Positions 1 through 8,817 of a stretch of DNA of 18,918 nucleotides are shown one piece after another. How positions within the stretch are numbered: position 1 is the stretch's first letter; each line of letters begins with the position of its first letter. A program made the translations under genes and the position numbers. The notes under the pieces were generated by a model, which was given only the letters and a program-made list of their open reading frames with translations, had not been told where the DNA came from and ran no database searches. This stretch comes from an uncultured Mailhella sp. (lineage in GTDB: Bacteria > Desulfobacterota > Desulfovibrionia > Desulfovibrionales > Desulfovibrionaceae): NCBI GenBank assembly GCA_910578585.1, contig CAJTRG010000023.1, positions 1 through 18,918 on the forward strand, read 5' to 3'.

Positions 1-72
1 ACAAAAAATCAAAATACTCTCTTAAAAGTTGCTTGACTTATGGGGGGCATTACAATACTATCAGGTGTTTTT

Positions 73-816
73 ATGCTTGAGTTATCACCTTTTTTATATA
101 TTTTTATTGGACTTGCGGTTATTTTTGGCGGGATTTTACGAGGGATTTGCGGTTTTGGCTTTTCTCTGACTCTTGTTGTGGCACTGACATTTTTCCTGCC
201 TCCGCTGCTTTCAACGTCTCTTATTTTTCTTTGGGAAATTCTTGCCAGTTTTTTGCATTTGCCTTTTGTTTGGAAGCATGTTGATTGGAAAGCGATCAAA
301 TGGCTGTGTTTAGGCTGCGCACTGGGCACTCCCCTTGGCGTGTATTCTCTTATTCTCATTCCCCCAACGCCCATGACCATCCTTATCAACGTCACTGTTA
401 TTATTCTGAGTCTTGTTATGCTGAGAGGCTATACCTTAAAGCGCAACTTGAACGCTTTTGAAATAGTGGGTACGGGCACAATTTCCGGGGTTATCAACGG
501 CGCATCAGCTAATGGCGGCCCTCCTGTTATTTTGCTCTTTTTTTCAAGCCCAGCTGGAGCAAATGTAGGCCGAGCTTCTCTTATTGCCTATTTTCTTTTT
601 ACTGACTGTTGTGCCTCTTCAATCCTGGCAGTTAAAGGACTCATGACCTTGGAAATTCTATTTACAGCTCTTTGTTATATTCCCTGCCTTGCTCTGGGAA
701 TTTGGATAGGCTCAAAGTTTTATCATCGCATCGACGAACGCAAATTTAAGCGTTTTGTGATTATTTTGTTGATTATTATCTCCAGCTTTGGCTGTTTAAA
801 AGCTTTATTATCATAA
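73..816 (+). CDS. TauE/SafE-family membrane permease (sulfite/sulfonate or organic-acid exporter type)
   Basis: The predicted protein has 247 residues, is almost entirely hydrophobic, and has about eight membrane segments. Seen: a glycine-rich first-repeat motif (RGICGFGFSL, about residues 23-32), a second-repeat motif (GASANGGPPVILLF, about 143-156), and a C-terminal end with a short charged loop (YHRIDERKFKRF) before the last helix. This two-repeat layout is typical of the TauE/SafE (formerly DUF81) family of inner-membrane carriers, some of which move sulfite, sulfoacetate or similar anions. The substrate cannot be read from sequence. The start at 73 is preferred to the in-frame ATG at 40 because an AGGTG lies just upstream and the protein then begins right at the first helix. 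It stands alone on this strand and converges on yedF. Confidence 0.8.
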   Translation: MLELSPFLYIFIGLAVIFGGILRGICGFGFSLTLVVALTFFLPPLLSTSLIFLWEILASFLHLPFVWKHVDWKAIKWLCLGCALGTPLGVYSLILIPPTPMTILINVTVIILSLVMLRGYTLKRNLNAFEIVGTGTISGVINGASANGGPPVILLFFSSPAGANVGRASLIAYFLFTDCCASSILAVKGLMTLEILFTALCYIPCLALGIWIGSKFYHRIDERKFKRFVIILLIIISSFGCLKALLS

Positions 817-912
817 GCAATACTAAGAATTTTCAGAAAAAGAACTTTTATCTCTGCTGTCTTTATTTGTTGAGCTCACAAGCCCGCTAACAACTAAAGC
901 GATAAAACAAAA

Positions 913-943
913 ACGTTATTGACAAAGTCAATAACGTGTTTTT
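913..943. terminator. Bidirectional intrinsic terminator between the permease and yedF
   Basis: A perfect 11-bp inverted repeat, ACGTTATTGAC and GTCAATAACGT (913-923 and 927-937), encloses an AAA loop. GTTTTT follows on the plus strand, and the left flank (CAAAAA) gives a U-run on the minus strand as well. It lies between two convergent genes, so it can end both the permease transcript and the der-yedF transcript. Confidence 0.85.
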
Positions 944-958
944 GCATTTAGGGGGTTT

Positions 959-1001
959 GGGGGAAATAATTTCCCCCATAAAAATAAAAATATTTTTATG
1001 G
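959..1001. repeat. Two adjacent small inverted repeats just downstream of yedF
   Basis: GGGGGAAA (959-966) pairs with TTTCCCCC (970-977) around TAA. CCATAAAAA (976-984) pairs with TTTTTATGG (993-1001) and covers the yedF stop codon. On the minus strand these fold before the main terminator. Neither has a clean U-run on the yedF strand, so they more likely protect the 3' end or add to termination than act alone. Confidence 0.4.
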
Positions 1002-1679
1002 GCGAATAACTTTATCTGCCAAATCAAGAGTGGTCACAATATCAAGCATATTGGTTGTTTCGCCGATTTTCTTTTCATCAATCAAGCCAAAATGATTTAA
1101 ACATGTGCCGCAAACACTGATTTTTACGCCTTGTGCAGCAAGTTTTTTCAAGCTTTCAAGATTCTTTCCTTCTTTGATTGCCAAATGAACACCGCCGTTA
1201 AGCATAATAATTTGCCAAATATCCATTTCTGTAAGCGTTGCAAGGAAATTTTCCATAAGTTTTGCACCAAGTTCATCATCGCCATGTCCAAGCTTATCGG
1301 TTGCAAGCAAAATAACAGTTTTTTTCTTTTTATCGTAGCTCACATAATCAGCATAAGTTTCGCCATTTTTCAAAAACATGGGATTTTTATTAAACATTTC
1401 TCCGTCTGTAAAAAAGTGCGTTTTTTCAAAACTTGGCACTTCCTTATGCTCATCCATGGTACTTTCCACTTTTTGGATTGTGAGTTCAAAAAGTTCTTCT
1501 TTTTGCTGCACTTTTGCCACAGTATAGCCATTATTATTGACAAAGCGGGTAATATTTTCAACCGCAGTTGAATTATCCACCACAACCATAAACTCAGTTG
1601 GTTTTTGTCTTTCAATACATTCTCTGGTACGAAGCACGGGTTCCGGACAGGCAAGTCCTTTACAATCAAGTATCTGCAT
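996..1679 (-). CDS. yedF: YedF: TusA-like sulfur carrier domain fused to a DsrE-like domain
   Basis: The protein has 227 residues. Residues 1-72 form a TusA/SirA-type domain with the signature CPEP (C11 is the expected persulfide-carrying cysteine). Residues about 85-227 form a DsrE/F-like alpha/beta domain with a CGTC pair (C190, C193) before HFGL. This order and length match the selenium-metabolism-associated YedF family, found mostly in organisms that use selenium in proteins or tRNA. The exact reaction is not settled; sulfur or selenium relay in the cytoplasm is inferred. The SD AAGGAAA lies 7-8 nt before the ATG. It starts 14 nt after the der stop codon, so the two are probably co-transcribed. 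Confidence 0.85.
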   Translation of the reverse strand: MQILDCKGLACPEPVLRTRECIERQKPTEFMVVVDNSTAVENITRFVNNNGYTVAKVQQKEELFELTIQKVESTMDEHKEVPSFEKTHFFTDGEMFNKNPMFLKNGETYADYVSYDKKKKTVILLATDKLGHGDDELGAKLMENFLATLTEMDIWQIIMLNGGVHLAIKEGKNLESLKKLAAQGVKISVCGTCLNHFGLIDEKKIGETTNMLDIVTTLDLADKVIRP

Positions 1680-1693
1680 ATATTGTTTCCTTT

Positions 1694-3568
1694 TTAAGAA
1701 GATTTTTTCTTTCTGAGTGCTTTTTTAAGCGAACGGCTTTGTGGAGAATTAGGATTACGCAAAGCAGCTTTTACTGTTGTTCTTGTGCTTGGCTTTGCTT
1801 TTGCCTTGCCTGCTGTGGCTTTTTTCTCTACTTTTTCAGTTTTTTCAGGCTGTTCCATTTTTTCGGGTTTATCCTCAATATATTGAGATTGTTCTTTTAT
1901 TTCAAGAACATCAGTTTTTTTCTTAGGATTGCGTTTTTCACTGTTTTTGGTGTGAGATGAGCGCAGATGCACACGCATAGGAGCATGTTCAATGGAAAAT
2001 AAACGACGCAAAGATTTTTCCAAATACCGCAAATAGGATTCTCCAACTCTGTCCGCGTCATTGACAAAGAAGACAAAGGTAGGCGGTTCATTTTCAGCCT
2101 GCGTCAAATAATAAAATTTTGGCCGAACACGGCGCACTACAGGAGGCTGATGTTTTGTCAGCACCAAATCCATAGCCCGATTGAGCTGCCCTGTGCTGAC
2201 GCGAACACTGCATTCCTGTTTGATTTGTTCTGCCATGGGCAAAAGCATTTTGAGACCATATCTGTTTTTTGCTGAGGTTGGCATCACAGGCACATGCTGA
2301 CAAAACGCCAAGGTTTCAGCAAATTGTTTTTGCAGTTTTTTCCGTTCAGACGCCGGCACTAAATCCATTTTATTGAGGACAATAATAAATGGAGTTTTGC
2401 GCTCGTCAAGAAGTTCCACAAGGCGTTTATCCTGTGCTGTCAAACCTTGCAAAGCATCAATAACCAGCAAAATAACATCAGCTTTGGTCGTACTCTTCAA
2501 TGAAGAATTAACGGAAAAACGCTCCACGGTATCCGTAATTTTGGAACGGCGGCGCACCCCTGCCGTATCAACAAACACATAGGTCTTATCATTCCAAACC
2601 AAAGTAACATCCACACTATCGCGGGTTGTGCCAGCCACATCGCTTACAATCATACGTTCCTTACCCACAAACGCATTCAAAATGGAGGACTTGCCGGCAT
2701 TTGGTCTGCCAAGCAAGCAAATTTTCAAAGGTCCCTGCTTTTTCGCTGCTTTCTTTGGTGCTGAAACTTCTTTTACTGCTTCATTTTCCTGTTCAGGATT
2801 TTCTTCACCGGCTTCAGCATTTGCCTGTAAAAGTTCTGCTTCATCAAAATCAACAAGAAAATCTTCCTGATTGACATCAGCAAAATCAAGTTCAAAATCA
2901 AACTCTTCAGTATGTTCGCTTTCAGCAAGATCTTCTTCCTGCCTGCGAGCTTTTTTACCAGCTTTTTTGGCTTTCTTTTGAGCTATGGCATCATCATCTT
3001 CCTGCAAACCGTGCATAATTTCTTCTTCATCAAAATCAGCCACTTCTGGAAGTAAATCCACCAGCAAACTTTCAAGATAGCGGATTTGGTTGCCATGTTC
3101 AGCAGAAACAGCCACAAGCGGGAAACCAAGGACATGGAAATCAGCACACATAAATTCTTCTCTTTCCATGCCGTCCACTTTGTTCACAACAAGCAAGATA
3201 GGTTTTCCAAGCTTACGAAGATAGGCAGCAATATGTTCATCAAAAGGCATAAGCCCTTCACGTCCATCCACCACCAGGCAAATGGCACATGCTTCCTGCA
3301 TAGCCTCTTCAGCCTGACGCAAAATTTCTTTTTCAAAACCGCGAATACCGTCAGGGCCTTCTGCCACCTGAAAATGGCTGTCAAGCGTAATCCCGCCCGT
3401 ATCCACAAGGATAAAGGGACGGTGGAATTTACTGCGCACAGTTCCTTCCATTCTGTCGCGGGTTATGCCTGCCCTGTCGTGGGTTATAGCACGGTTGCTG
3501 CGGATAAGTCTATTAAAAAGGGTTGATTTCCCTACATTGGGGCGGCCCATAAGCACAATTTTATACAT
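1694..3568 (-). CDS. der: Ribosome biogenesis GTPase Der (EngA) with long acidic linker and basic tail
   Basis: Der is an essential tandem GTPase for 50S subunit maturation. Seen, in 624-residue numbering: the first G domain has GRPNVGKST (8-16), DTGG (56-59) and NKVD (129-132). The second has GRPNAGKSS (287-295), DTAG (334-337) and NKMD (399-402). A KH-like domain follows at about 450-535. Unusually, the linker between the G domains (about 176-280) is about 105 residues and rich in Glu/Asp. The C terminus (about 536-624) is an added Lys/Glu/Pro/Ala-rich tail ending in a Lys/Arg cluster. Typical Der is about 440-490 residues. The ATG at 3568 is chosen because GAGG lies 5 nt before it; an in-frame GTG at 3574 overlaps that SD. 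Confidence 0.95.
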   Translation of the reverse strand: MYKIVLMGRPNVGKSTLFNRLIRSNRAITHDRAGITRDRMEGTVRSKFHRPFILVDTGGITLDSHFQVAEGPDGIRGFEKEILRQAEEAMQEACAICLVVDGREGLMPFDEHIAAYLRKLGKPILLVVNKVDGMEREEFMCADFHVLGFPLVAVSAEHGNQIRYLESLLVDLLPEVADFDEEEIMHGLQEDDDAIAQKKAKKAGKKARRQEEDLAESEHTEEFDFELDFADVNQEDFLVDFDEAELLQANAEAGEENPEQENEAVKEVSAPKKAAKKQGPLKICLLGRPNAGKSSILNAFVGKERMIVSDVAGTTRDSVDVTLVWNDKTYVFVDTAGVRRRSKITDTVERFSVNSSLKSTTKADVILLVIDALQGLTAQDKRLVELLDERKTPFIIVLNKMDLVPASERKKLQKQFAETLAFCQHVPVMPTSAKNRYGLKMLLPMAEQIKQECSVRVSTGQLNRAMDLVLTKHQPPVVRRVRPKFYYLTQAENEPPTFVFFVNDADRVGESYLRYLEKSLRRLFSIEHAPMRVHLRSSHTKNSEKRNPKKKTDVLEIKEQSQYIEDKPEKMEQPEKTEKVEKKATAGKAKAKPSTRTTVKAALRNPNSPQSRSLKKALRKKKSS

Positions 3569-3601
3569 ACACACCTCAATTTTGAAAAATGAGTTTGCTC
3601 T

Positions 3602-3629
3602 ATATTATTTGGGGTGAAATTATTTTCAA
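3602..3629 (-). promoter_or_regulatory. Candidate sigma-70-type promoter for der-yedF
   Basis: On the minus strand, TTGAAA (3629-3624) and TAATAT (3607-3602) are separated by 16 bp and lie about 35 nt before the der SD. The -35 matches consensus at five of six positions and the -10 at four of six. It is a pattern match only. Confidence 0.4.
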
Positions 3630-3700
3630 CACTGCTCTTCCAATATTCCGTTACACCTATATCGTTTTTTTTGGGCTTTGTCTATTCTTGAAAAAGCAAC

Positions 3701-3725
3701 AAAAAAGGGGAAATTGATTCTCCTT
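3701..3725 (-). terminator. Weak intrinsic terminator after the LTA-synthase-like gene
   Basis: On the minus strand, AAGGAGAA (3725-3718) can pair with TTCCCCTT (3712-3705) across a 5-nt loop with one A-C mismatch. The U-run continues to 3701. It is the only hairpin with a U-run between this gene and der, but the mismatch makes it modest. Confidence 0.4.
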
Positions 3726-3746
3726 ATCTATTTGTATTTTTTTCCA

Positions 3747-5933
3747 TTATTTTGAAACAGTTTGATATCTGCTTTTCTGATTATGCAGAATTAAATATTT
3801 GCAGGTATAATAATAATCATCTGAAATTTGTCGAAATTCCTTTGCCAGCTCCGGCAATTCAGGAACTAAATTTGTGCTGCTGTCCTGCGTTAGATCATAA
3901 AGCGCATCAAACTCATGCTCGGCATCATTCATGGATGAAACATAGGCATACGTATCTTTTAGCAGCAAATTGCTTCCTTCATGCCTTGCAACATAGACAT
4001 AATTTTTATAGAACGCATCAAGATTTTTATTATATACATATTTTTCCTCGCCATTTTCGTTGCTCACGTAAAACTCACGGGGAATAAAAATATTATCAGG
4101 CAATTTTTGCAGCATGGAGCTTCCAAGCGTGGTATTCAAATAAGACATTCCGGCAAGCATAGCCACTGTCGGGAAAATATCCGCCTGTGAATGCAGGGCA
4201 GGATTTATTCCGGCAGGCAAATATTTTGGGCAATGCATGAAAAACGGAATATGCCAGTACTGCGCATCTGCCGCCAAATAGGATTTATTCATCAACTCAT
4301 TATGCTCAGTAGTTCCATGGTCGCCGAACAAAATAAACACTGTATCTTCATACCAGTCTGTTTGTTTTGCCTTTTCGAAAAAGCGCATCAAAACATGGTC
4401 AATAAAACGTAAAGCCTGATATTCAGCTTCCCCGCTAAATCCCCATGCGTCCAGTACTTCCTTGCTGGGACTTGGAGCATAGGTAAAGCCCTCATTCTCC
4501 TCAGGAATGGTAAAAGGTCTGTGATAGCCTGCTGTCTGGATAAACGCAATAAAAGGCTTTTTGCCGGCACTCAGCACATCAATGCTTTCATTCAGCAGGG
4601 CTAAATCTGAAATTCCCCAAACATCGGTATTGGGCGCTTTCCAAAAACTTTCTTCCAGCAGCTGCAAGTCTTCAATATTACTTTTAAACACACCGCGAAT
4701 ATTTGCCCAGTTCGCACTGCCGCCTATCATATAATAACGTTCATAGCCGTCAAATTCATTAAAAATAAGATGCTGATCCACCATTTTAGGATTGCGGGAA
4801 CTTGCGGTTGCCAAAAAGTTTGTATCGGCAATACCTGTGAGCGTGGAAAGAATACCGCGTGTTGTGGGTCTGGCATTAGCATAAAAATTAGGATAATAAA
4901 GGGAATTCTTCATTAATTCCCGGGCAAAAGGAGTAGGATCAATGGCATATTCTTCTGGAATATTTGCATACTCGGCAAATTCATTTTTCACGCCTGTGCC
5001 ATGGGGAAGGCTGGTTTTAGGATTTGTCCAGGATTCCATCATAATAATCACAACATTCAAGGGTTTTTCAGGCTTTTCCCCCACTGAATAACGGGAAAAA
5101 TCAACAGGTTTGTTTTGCTCCGGAATATCGAGCAAAGCCTTCATACGCGGATAGGCTTCAAATGCATATTTTTCAGGAGGTATAATAAAATCAACAGCTT
5201 TCTTCGTATCATACAAATTTTGCATGGGATTGAGCGCAATAAGAGCAATATTTTTATCCAAACTAAAATACGCATTACTCCAGCGAAGAGGAAATAAATT
5301 GGAACTGATTTGCCCATATCCAAAAATGAAAAGCAAAATTAACATGCAAAAACGCAGGAAAATTGCCATTCTTAAGGATACTGTACCGCTTTTACGCGTA
5401 TAGGTAAAATTGCTTTTGCGCCCGATAATCACTGGTTCATGGATCTGGTAAATCTTATTCCAAAACCAGTAATACACTGTGATAATAAGCAAAAGAGCAA
5501 GACTAATCCAAACCACGGGATAGGATTGCCAAACCATGGTCAGCCCAATATCTGTTTCTTTGAGTAAATCGAACAGCGTCAGGTCAACACGTTGATTTAA
5601 ATAGAAATAAACACAGATATCAATAAGATAGACCAAAAGCATGAGGAAGAAAATAACAGTTTGCACCGTGCAGACAAAAGAGCGGAAAAATTTACTCTTG
5701 ACCATCAATCGTTCAAAAAATGGAATAAGCAGACATAAGCTGGGAAAAAGGACAAGAAAAACCACAAAGCGCATATCAAATTTCAAACCAATATACAGCC
5801 CTTCATAAATGGCTGCATGGTCTGTAATTTGCGGATAAACAAAAGAGAATAAAATCAGACGAAAGGCAAAGAAAAGCGCCAAGTGGCTCAAAAGGAGCAA
5901 AGCAATCAGCGGCAGCGGAGAAAATTTTCGCAT
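3747..5933 (-). CDS. LTA-synthase-family membrane phosphotransferase (sulfatase fold)
   Basis: The protein has 728 residues. About five N-terminal membrane helices (roughly 7-30, 48-71, 86-111, 136-158, 188-208) precede a periplasmic sulfatase-fold domain (about 290-600). Visible active-site features fit the family: E300 in IIMMES for metal binding, a candidate Thr nucleophile in ARPTTRG (T357/T358), H471 in AGYHRPF, and D538-H539 in FGDHGTTEHN. Relatives transfer glycerol-phosphate (LtaS, the OpgB/MdoB type) or related head groups from lipid donors. In a Gram-negative cell the acceptor is probably a periplasmic glycan or lipid, but the substrate is unknown. The SD AAGGA precedes the ATG, and the start lies 27 nt after the recR stop, so it is probably the last gene of the run. 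Confidence 0.85.
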   Translation of the reverse strand: MRKFSPLPLIALLLLSHLALFFAFRLILFSFVYPQITDHAAIYEGLYIGLKFDMRFVVFLVLFPSLCLLIPFFERLMVKSKFFRSFVCTVQTVIFFLMLLVYLIDICVYFYLNQRVDLTLFDLLKETDIGLTMVWQSYPVVWISLALLLIITVYYWFWNKIYQIHEPVIIGRKSNFTYTRKSGTVSLRMAIFLRFCMLILLFIFGYGQISSNLFPLRWSNAYFSLDKNIALIALNPMQNLYDTKKAVDFIIPPEKYAFEAYPRMKALLDIPEQNKPVDFSRYSVGEKPEKPLNVVIIMMESWTNPKTSLPHGTGVKNEFAEYANIPEEYAIDPTPFARELMKNSLYYPNFYANARPTTRGILSTLTGIADTNFLATASSRNPKMVDQHLIFNEFDGYERYYMIGGSANWANIRGVFKSNIEDLQLLEESFWKAPNTDVWGISDLALLNESIDVLSAGKKPFIAFIQTAGYHRPFTIPEENEGFTYAPSPSKEVLDAWGFSGEAEYQALRFIDHVLMRFFEKAKQTDWYEDTVFILFGDHGTTEHNELMNKSYLAADAQYWHIPFFMHCPKYLPAGINPALHSQADIFPTVAMLAGMSYLNTTLGSSMLQKLPDNIFIPREFYVSNENGEEKYVYNKNLDAFYKNYVYVARHEGSNLLLKDTYAYVSSMNDAEHEFDALYDLTQDSSTNLVPELPELAKEFRQISDDYYYTCKYLILHNQKSRYQTVSK

Positions 5934-5960
5934 TCTATATTTTCCTTCACACTCTCAAAA

Positions 5961-6566
5961 TTATATTTCCTGGCGATATTGCAAAGATTGACGCAAGGTT
6001 TCTTTATCCATGAATTTTACTTCTGCTCCAAGCGGAATACCTTGGGCTAAACGGGTAACTTTGATTTCCGGAAAACGGGCAGAAACTTTTTCACGCACAT
6101 AGACAGCTGTTGCCTCTGCTTCCGCCGTTGCACCAAGGGCAAGCACAAGTTCTTTAACTTCCCCTTTTTCAAGGCGAGCCATCAGTCTGTCCATTTCCAA
6201 ATATTCATAAGAACGGCTGTCTAAAGGAGAAAGCAAGCCCCCCAAAATAAAATATTTTCCTTTGTAAAAACCGCCCTCTTCCAAGGTCAGCATACTGTCC
6301 CATTCAGCAACAAGGCAAAGCATATCATTAGAACGCATGGGATCTGAACAAATATTGCAGGGGTCAACATCAGAAAGAGCTCCGCATTCCCCGCATAGAT
6401 GCAGGTTTCCCCGAAGTTCATAAATATTTTTCCCAAGGCGCATGGTTTCTGCTTCCGGCCATTTGAGCAGCGTCATAGCCACCCGCATGGCGGATTTAGG
6501 CCCAAGCCCCGGAAGTCTGGCAATTTGCTCAACAAGAATTTTTAATGGTTCTGGAATTTTTTGCAT
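5961..6566 (-). CDS. recR: Recombination mediator RecR
   Basis: The 201 residues match the family length. It has an N-terminal helix-hairpin-helix (about 13-35, ARLPGLGPKSAMR), a four-cysteine zinc finger (C58, C61, C70, C73), then a Toprim domain beginning around 82 with the acidic residue E88 and LGGLLSPLDS. RecR works with RecO and RecF to load RecA on SSB-coated gaps during repair. There is no strong SD before the ATG. It starts 20 nt after the upstream carboxypeptidase stop, so translation may depend on coupling. It is not next to dnaX-ybaB as in many bacteria. Confidence 0.95.
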   Translation of the reverse strand: MQKIPEPLKILVEQIARLPGLGPKSAMRVAMTLLKWPEAETMRLGKNIYELRGNLHLCGECGALSDVDPCNICSDPMRSNDMLCLVAEWDSMLTLEEGGFYKGKYFILGGLLSPLDSRSYEYLEMDRLMARLEKGEVKELVLALGATAEAEATAVYVREKVSARFPEIKVTRLAQGIPLGAEVKFMDKETLRQSLQYRQEI

Positions 6567-6586
6567 ATAAGAGTCACTATCACTTT

Positions 6587-7975
6587 CTAAATTTTATTTA
6601 ACGCATCAAGAGGTGAAAATACAGGATTTTCCGGAGCAGTTTTACAATAATTCAAAATAAATGTTCCCGCGTACTTTGCACCCTTGTAAATTTCTAAACG
6701 GTATTGATTACCGAATTTATCCACAGAAAAACGTTCCTGAAACGCTTTCTTGTAAATTTTTATATTGCTTTCATCACCGCGCGGGCCATTTCCCACAACA
6801 GCGCCAATGGCATTCAAGCGATAGCCCTTTTGCGGCAGCACTTTGGCATAATTTTTTGCGTACAAAATATCCCCAAATTTTGCCGTATATACTTTGCCGT
6901 CAAGTTCCACTTCCATGGAGTCCAGAGAAGTATCAAGGTCAAGCCATTCTACTTTGAAATTGGTCACCCGGTTATTGCCATAGTGCACCTGCATGGTATT
7001 TTTTTCATGCAGTGCCGCCAAAATGGGGCTGTTTCCCTTGATTGTATATTCTTTTTGCATAGGGAAAACACCCAGCTGCGGACGGCGAATATCGTCCAAA
7101 GGCAAAATTAGGCGACTGCCCATAAATCCCAGATAAATATCATTATTGAGCGCTTCATGAATACCCTTTGTTGTCAGCGGAAAATCTCGGGAAAATTCAA
7201 TGCCTGCCACATTAAAAAATTCCTCAATGGCATGCAGATGATAATAGACCCGCCCGGCAACATTGATATTTTTTGTTGCTTCAACGCCAAAAGCAGGCTT
7301 TCCCTGTCCCAGAGCAAACCAGGTCAGGGATTTTTCCATTTCCTTATCACCCTTGGCAGTTTCTGTATTCTTTAAATGATAGGAATGCCCTTTTTCCAGC
7401 AAATTTTCATTGACTTTAGCAACAACTCTCCGCCCAATTTCCCCTAAATTACCAAAGGGAATGTCTCCGCATTCTTCCTGGTCAATAATTACAGAATTTC
7501 CCCAGCGTTTAGGACATTGCATTTCACTCACATATTTTGGACTGTAAAAACCATAGCCGTCATGCAAATTTAAAATCAAATCCACTTCCGGAGAGCGAAT
7601 AAGCTCCTGCACCCGCCGAACAGCATGAAAGTCAGGATCTTTTTCACTGAGCTTGGCAAATTTTCTGTTCATATCTCCGGAAGAACCGCGATTTCTATTG
7701 ATAATGGAAAGAAAATTCAAATTGGGAATAATGGTTACATAACCATTTTTAAAAGTATAATGCGTGCCAAGAAGGGAAGCTGCTGAAAATCCGCCGGGCT
7801 CATCCCCTTGTATACCGCCAACAATCAGGATATGGGAAACACTGTCCATAGTGCCGGTATCCGGGTGCGAACCAAGCTGTAACACGGTAAAATCCAAAGG
7901 GTGAGCAGAAAGACTTTTCAAAGAAAGTGAGAAACAACAAACGAGAACAACAAGAACAAAGTATATTTTTTTCAC
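6587..7975 (-). CDS. M99-family (Csd4/Pgp1-like) peptidoglycan DL-carboxypeptidase
   Basis: The protein has 462 residues from a GTG start. It has a signal peptide (KK, a hydrophobic stretch to about 20, then SLSA before HPLD), so it is exported. The catalytic domain resembles M14 zinc carboxypeptidases, but the first zinc ligand position is Gln: GGIQGDEPGG gives Q56 and E59, NLHDGYG gives H138, and FGVEATKN gives E232 as the general base. Gln in place of His is the hallmark of Helicobacter Csd4 and Campylobacter Pgp1, which trim muropeptide tripeptides to dipeptides and set helical cell shape. About 180 further residues match the extra C-terminal modules of that family. GTG 7975 is chosen because the signal peptide begins there; an in-frame TTG at 8029 would overlap sfsA. 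The SD is weak (CGGGT). A shape role is inferred. Confidence 0.8.
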   Translation of the reverse strand: MKKIYFVLVVLVCCFSLSLKSLSAHPLDFTVLQLGSHPDTGTMDSVSHILIVGGIQGDEPGGFSAASLLGTHYTFKNGYVTIIPNLNFLSIINRNRGSSGDMNRKFAKLSEKDPDFHAVRRVQELIRSPEVDLILNLHDGYGFYSPKYVSEMQCPKRWGNSVIIDQEECGDIPFGNLGEIGRRVVAKVNENLLEKGHSYHLKNTETAKGDKEMEKSLTWFALGQGKPAFGVEATKNINVAGRVYYHLHAIEEFFNVAGIEFSRDFPLTTKGIHEALNNDIYLGFMGSRLILPLDDIRRPQLGVFPMQKEYTIKGNSPILAALHEKNTMQVHYGNNRVTNFKVEWLDLDTSLDSMEVELDGKVYTAKFGDILYAKNYAKVLPQKGYRLNAIGAVVGNGPRGDESNIKIYKKAFQERFSVDKFGNQYRLEIYKGAKYAGTFILNYCKTAPENPVFSPLDALNKI

Positions 7976-8016
7976 ACAATACCCGTATAAACAAAAATTC
8001 TTCAGGTATAATATCC

Positions 8017-8799
8017 CTAAAAATAACAAGGCGCAAGTCTTAGATAGCCGTCAAAATAAATTCCGTCTTTTTGCACATTTGCAACTGCCGCATAGACTTC
8101 AACACCTCTGACATAAGCTTTTTTCAGTTTTTCTGCATAGATACTGTCAATAAAATCAGCGGGCATAAAACAGGAAGCATCTGTCCTTTGCACCACATAA
8201 AACATAATGGCTCTATCACCCCCGGCTTTCAAGCGCATCAGCGTTTCCAAATGTTTTTGCCCTCTTTCACTGACAGCATCTGGAAAACATGCCGCATCAT
8301 ATTCCACCATGGAAACATTTTTGCATTCAACCCATGCCCTTTGACCGCTGTCTGCCAAAAGACAGGCATCAAGACGGCTTTCCCCGTTTTTTGCTTCCAT
8401 TTTTATCTGCTGAAAATCTTTGGCAAAGGGAAGCAATGCATACTCATACTCAGCATTGAGCCAAAAAAGTTTCTGCAAAAAACGATTGGGCACAGACGTA
8501 TTCACGCCAAGCCAAAGGGGGTTTTCCTGTTCTTTATTTAAATTGATTGCTTCCAGGGTATAGGCAAGCTTGCGATTAGGATTGCTTGATTTTGACAATA
8601 AAATAGAACGGCCTTTCTTTATGAGCCCCATCATGGAACCTGTATTATTAGTATGGGCAAATTCGCTTTTGTACTGCCCTGCCATAATATCAGCAAGGCT
8701 CGTGTTTTTATCGACAAATTCAATAAAAAATCGCCGTTCTCTTTGAATAAGCTTTGCTTCAAAAAGTTCCTTTTCAAATGAAAGAACTTTAATATGCAT
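8017..8799 (-). CDS. sfsA: SfsA-family DNA/RNA nuclease
   Basis: The protein has 260 residues, slightly longer than usual (about 235). Family motifs seen: AHTNNTGSM (about 48-56), KSSNPNRKLAYTLE (about 70-83), GVNTSVPNR (98-106), then a PD-(D/E)XK-like nuclease core with ESRLD (140-144, D144) and WVECKN (156-161), followed by AFPDAVxERGQKHL-type sequence (about 172-184). SfsA was named for sugar fermentation stimulation in E. coli; the fold is that of a nuclease and its cellular role is poorly defined. The ATG at 8799 is favoured because GGTGA sits 5 nt upstream. A GTG at 8808 in the same frame is an alternative adding three residues. It follows hisC-cmk by about 18 nt. Confidence 0.9.
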   Translation of the reverse strand: MHIKVLSFEKELFEAKLIQRERRFFIEFVDKNTSLADIMAGQYKSEFAHTNNTGSMMGLIKKGRSILLSKSSNPNRKLAYTLEAINLNKEQENPLWLGVNTSVPNRFLQKLFWLNAEYEYALLPFAKDFQQIKMEAKNGESRLDACLLADSGQRAWVECKNVSMVEYDAACFPDAVSERGQKHLETLMRLKAGGDRAIMFYVVQRTDASCFMPADFIDSIYAEKLKKAYVRGVEVYAAVANVQKDGIYFDGYLRLAPCYF

Positions 8800-8817
8800 A
8801 GTTTTCACCGTTACTCT

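Noticed and set aside
1131..1571. Plus-strand open frame opposite yedF (146 codons)
   Set aside because: Phe/Lys/Ile-rich reverse image of yedF with no SD or family signature.
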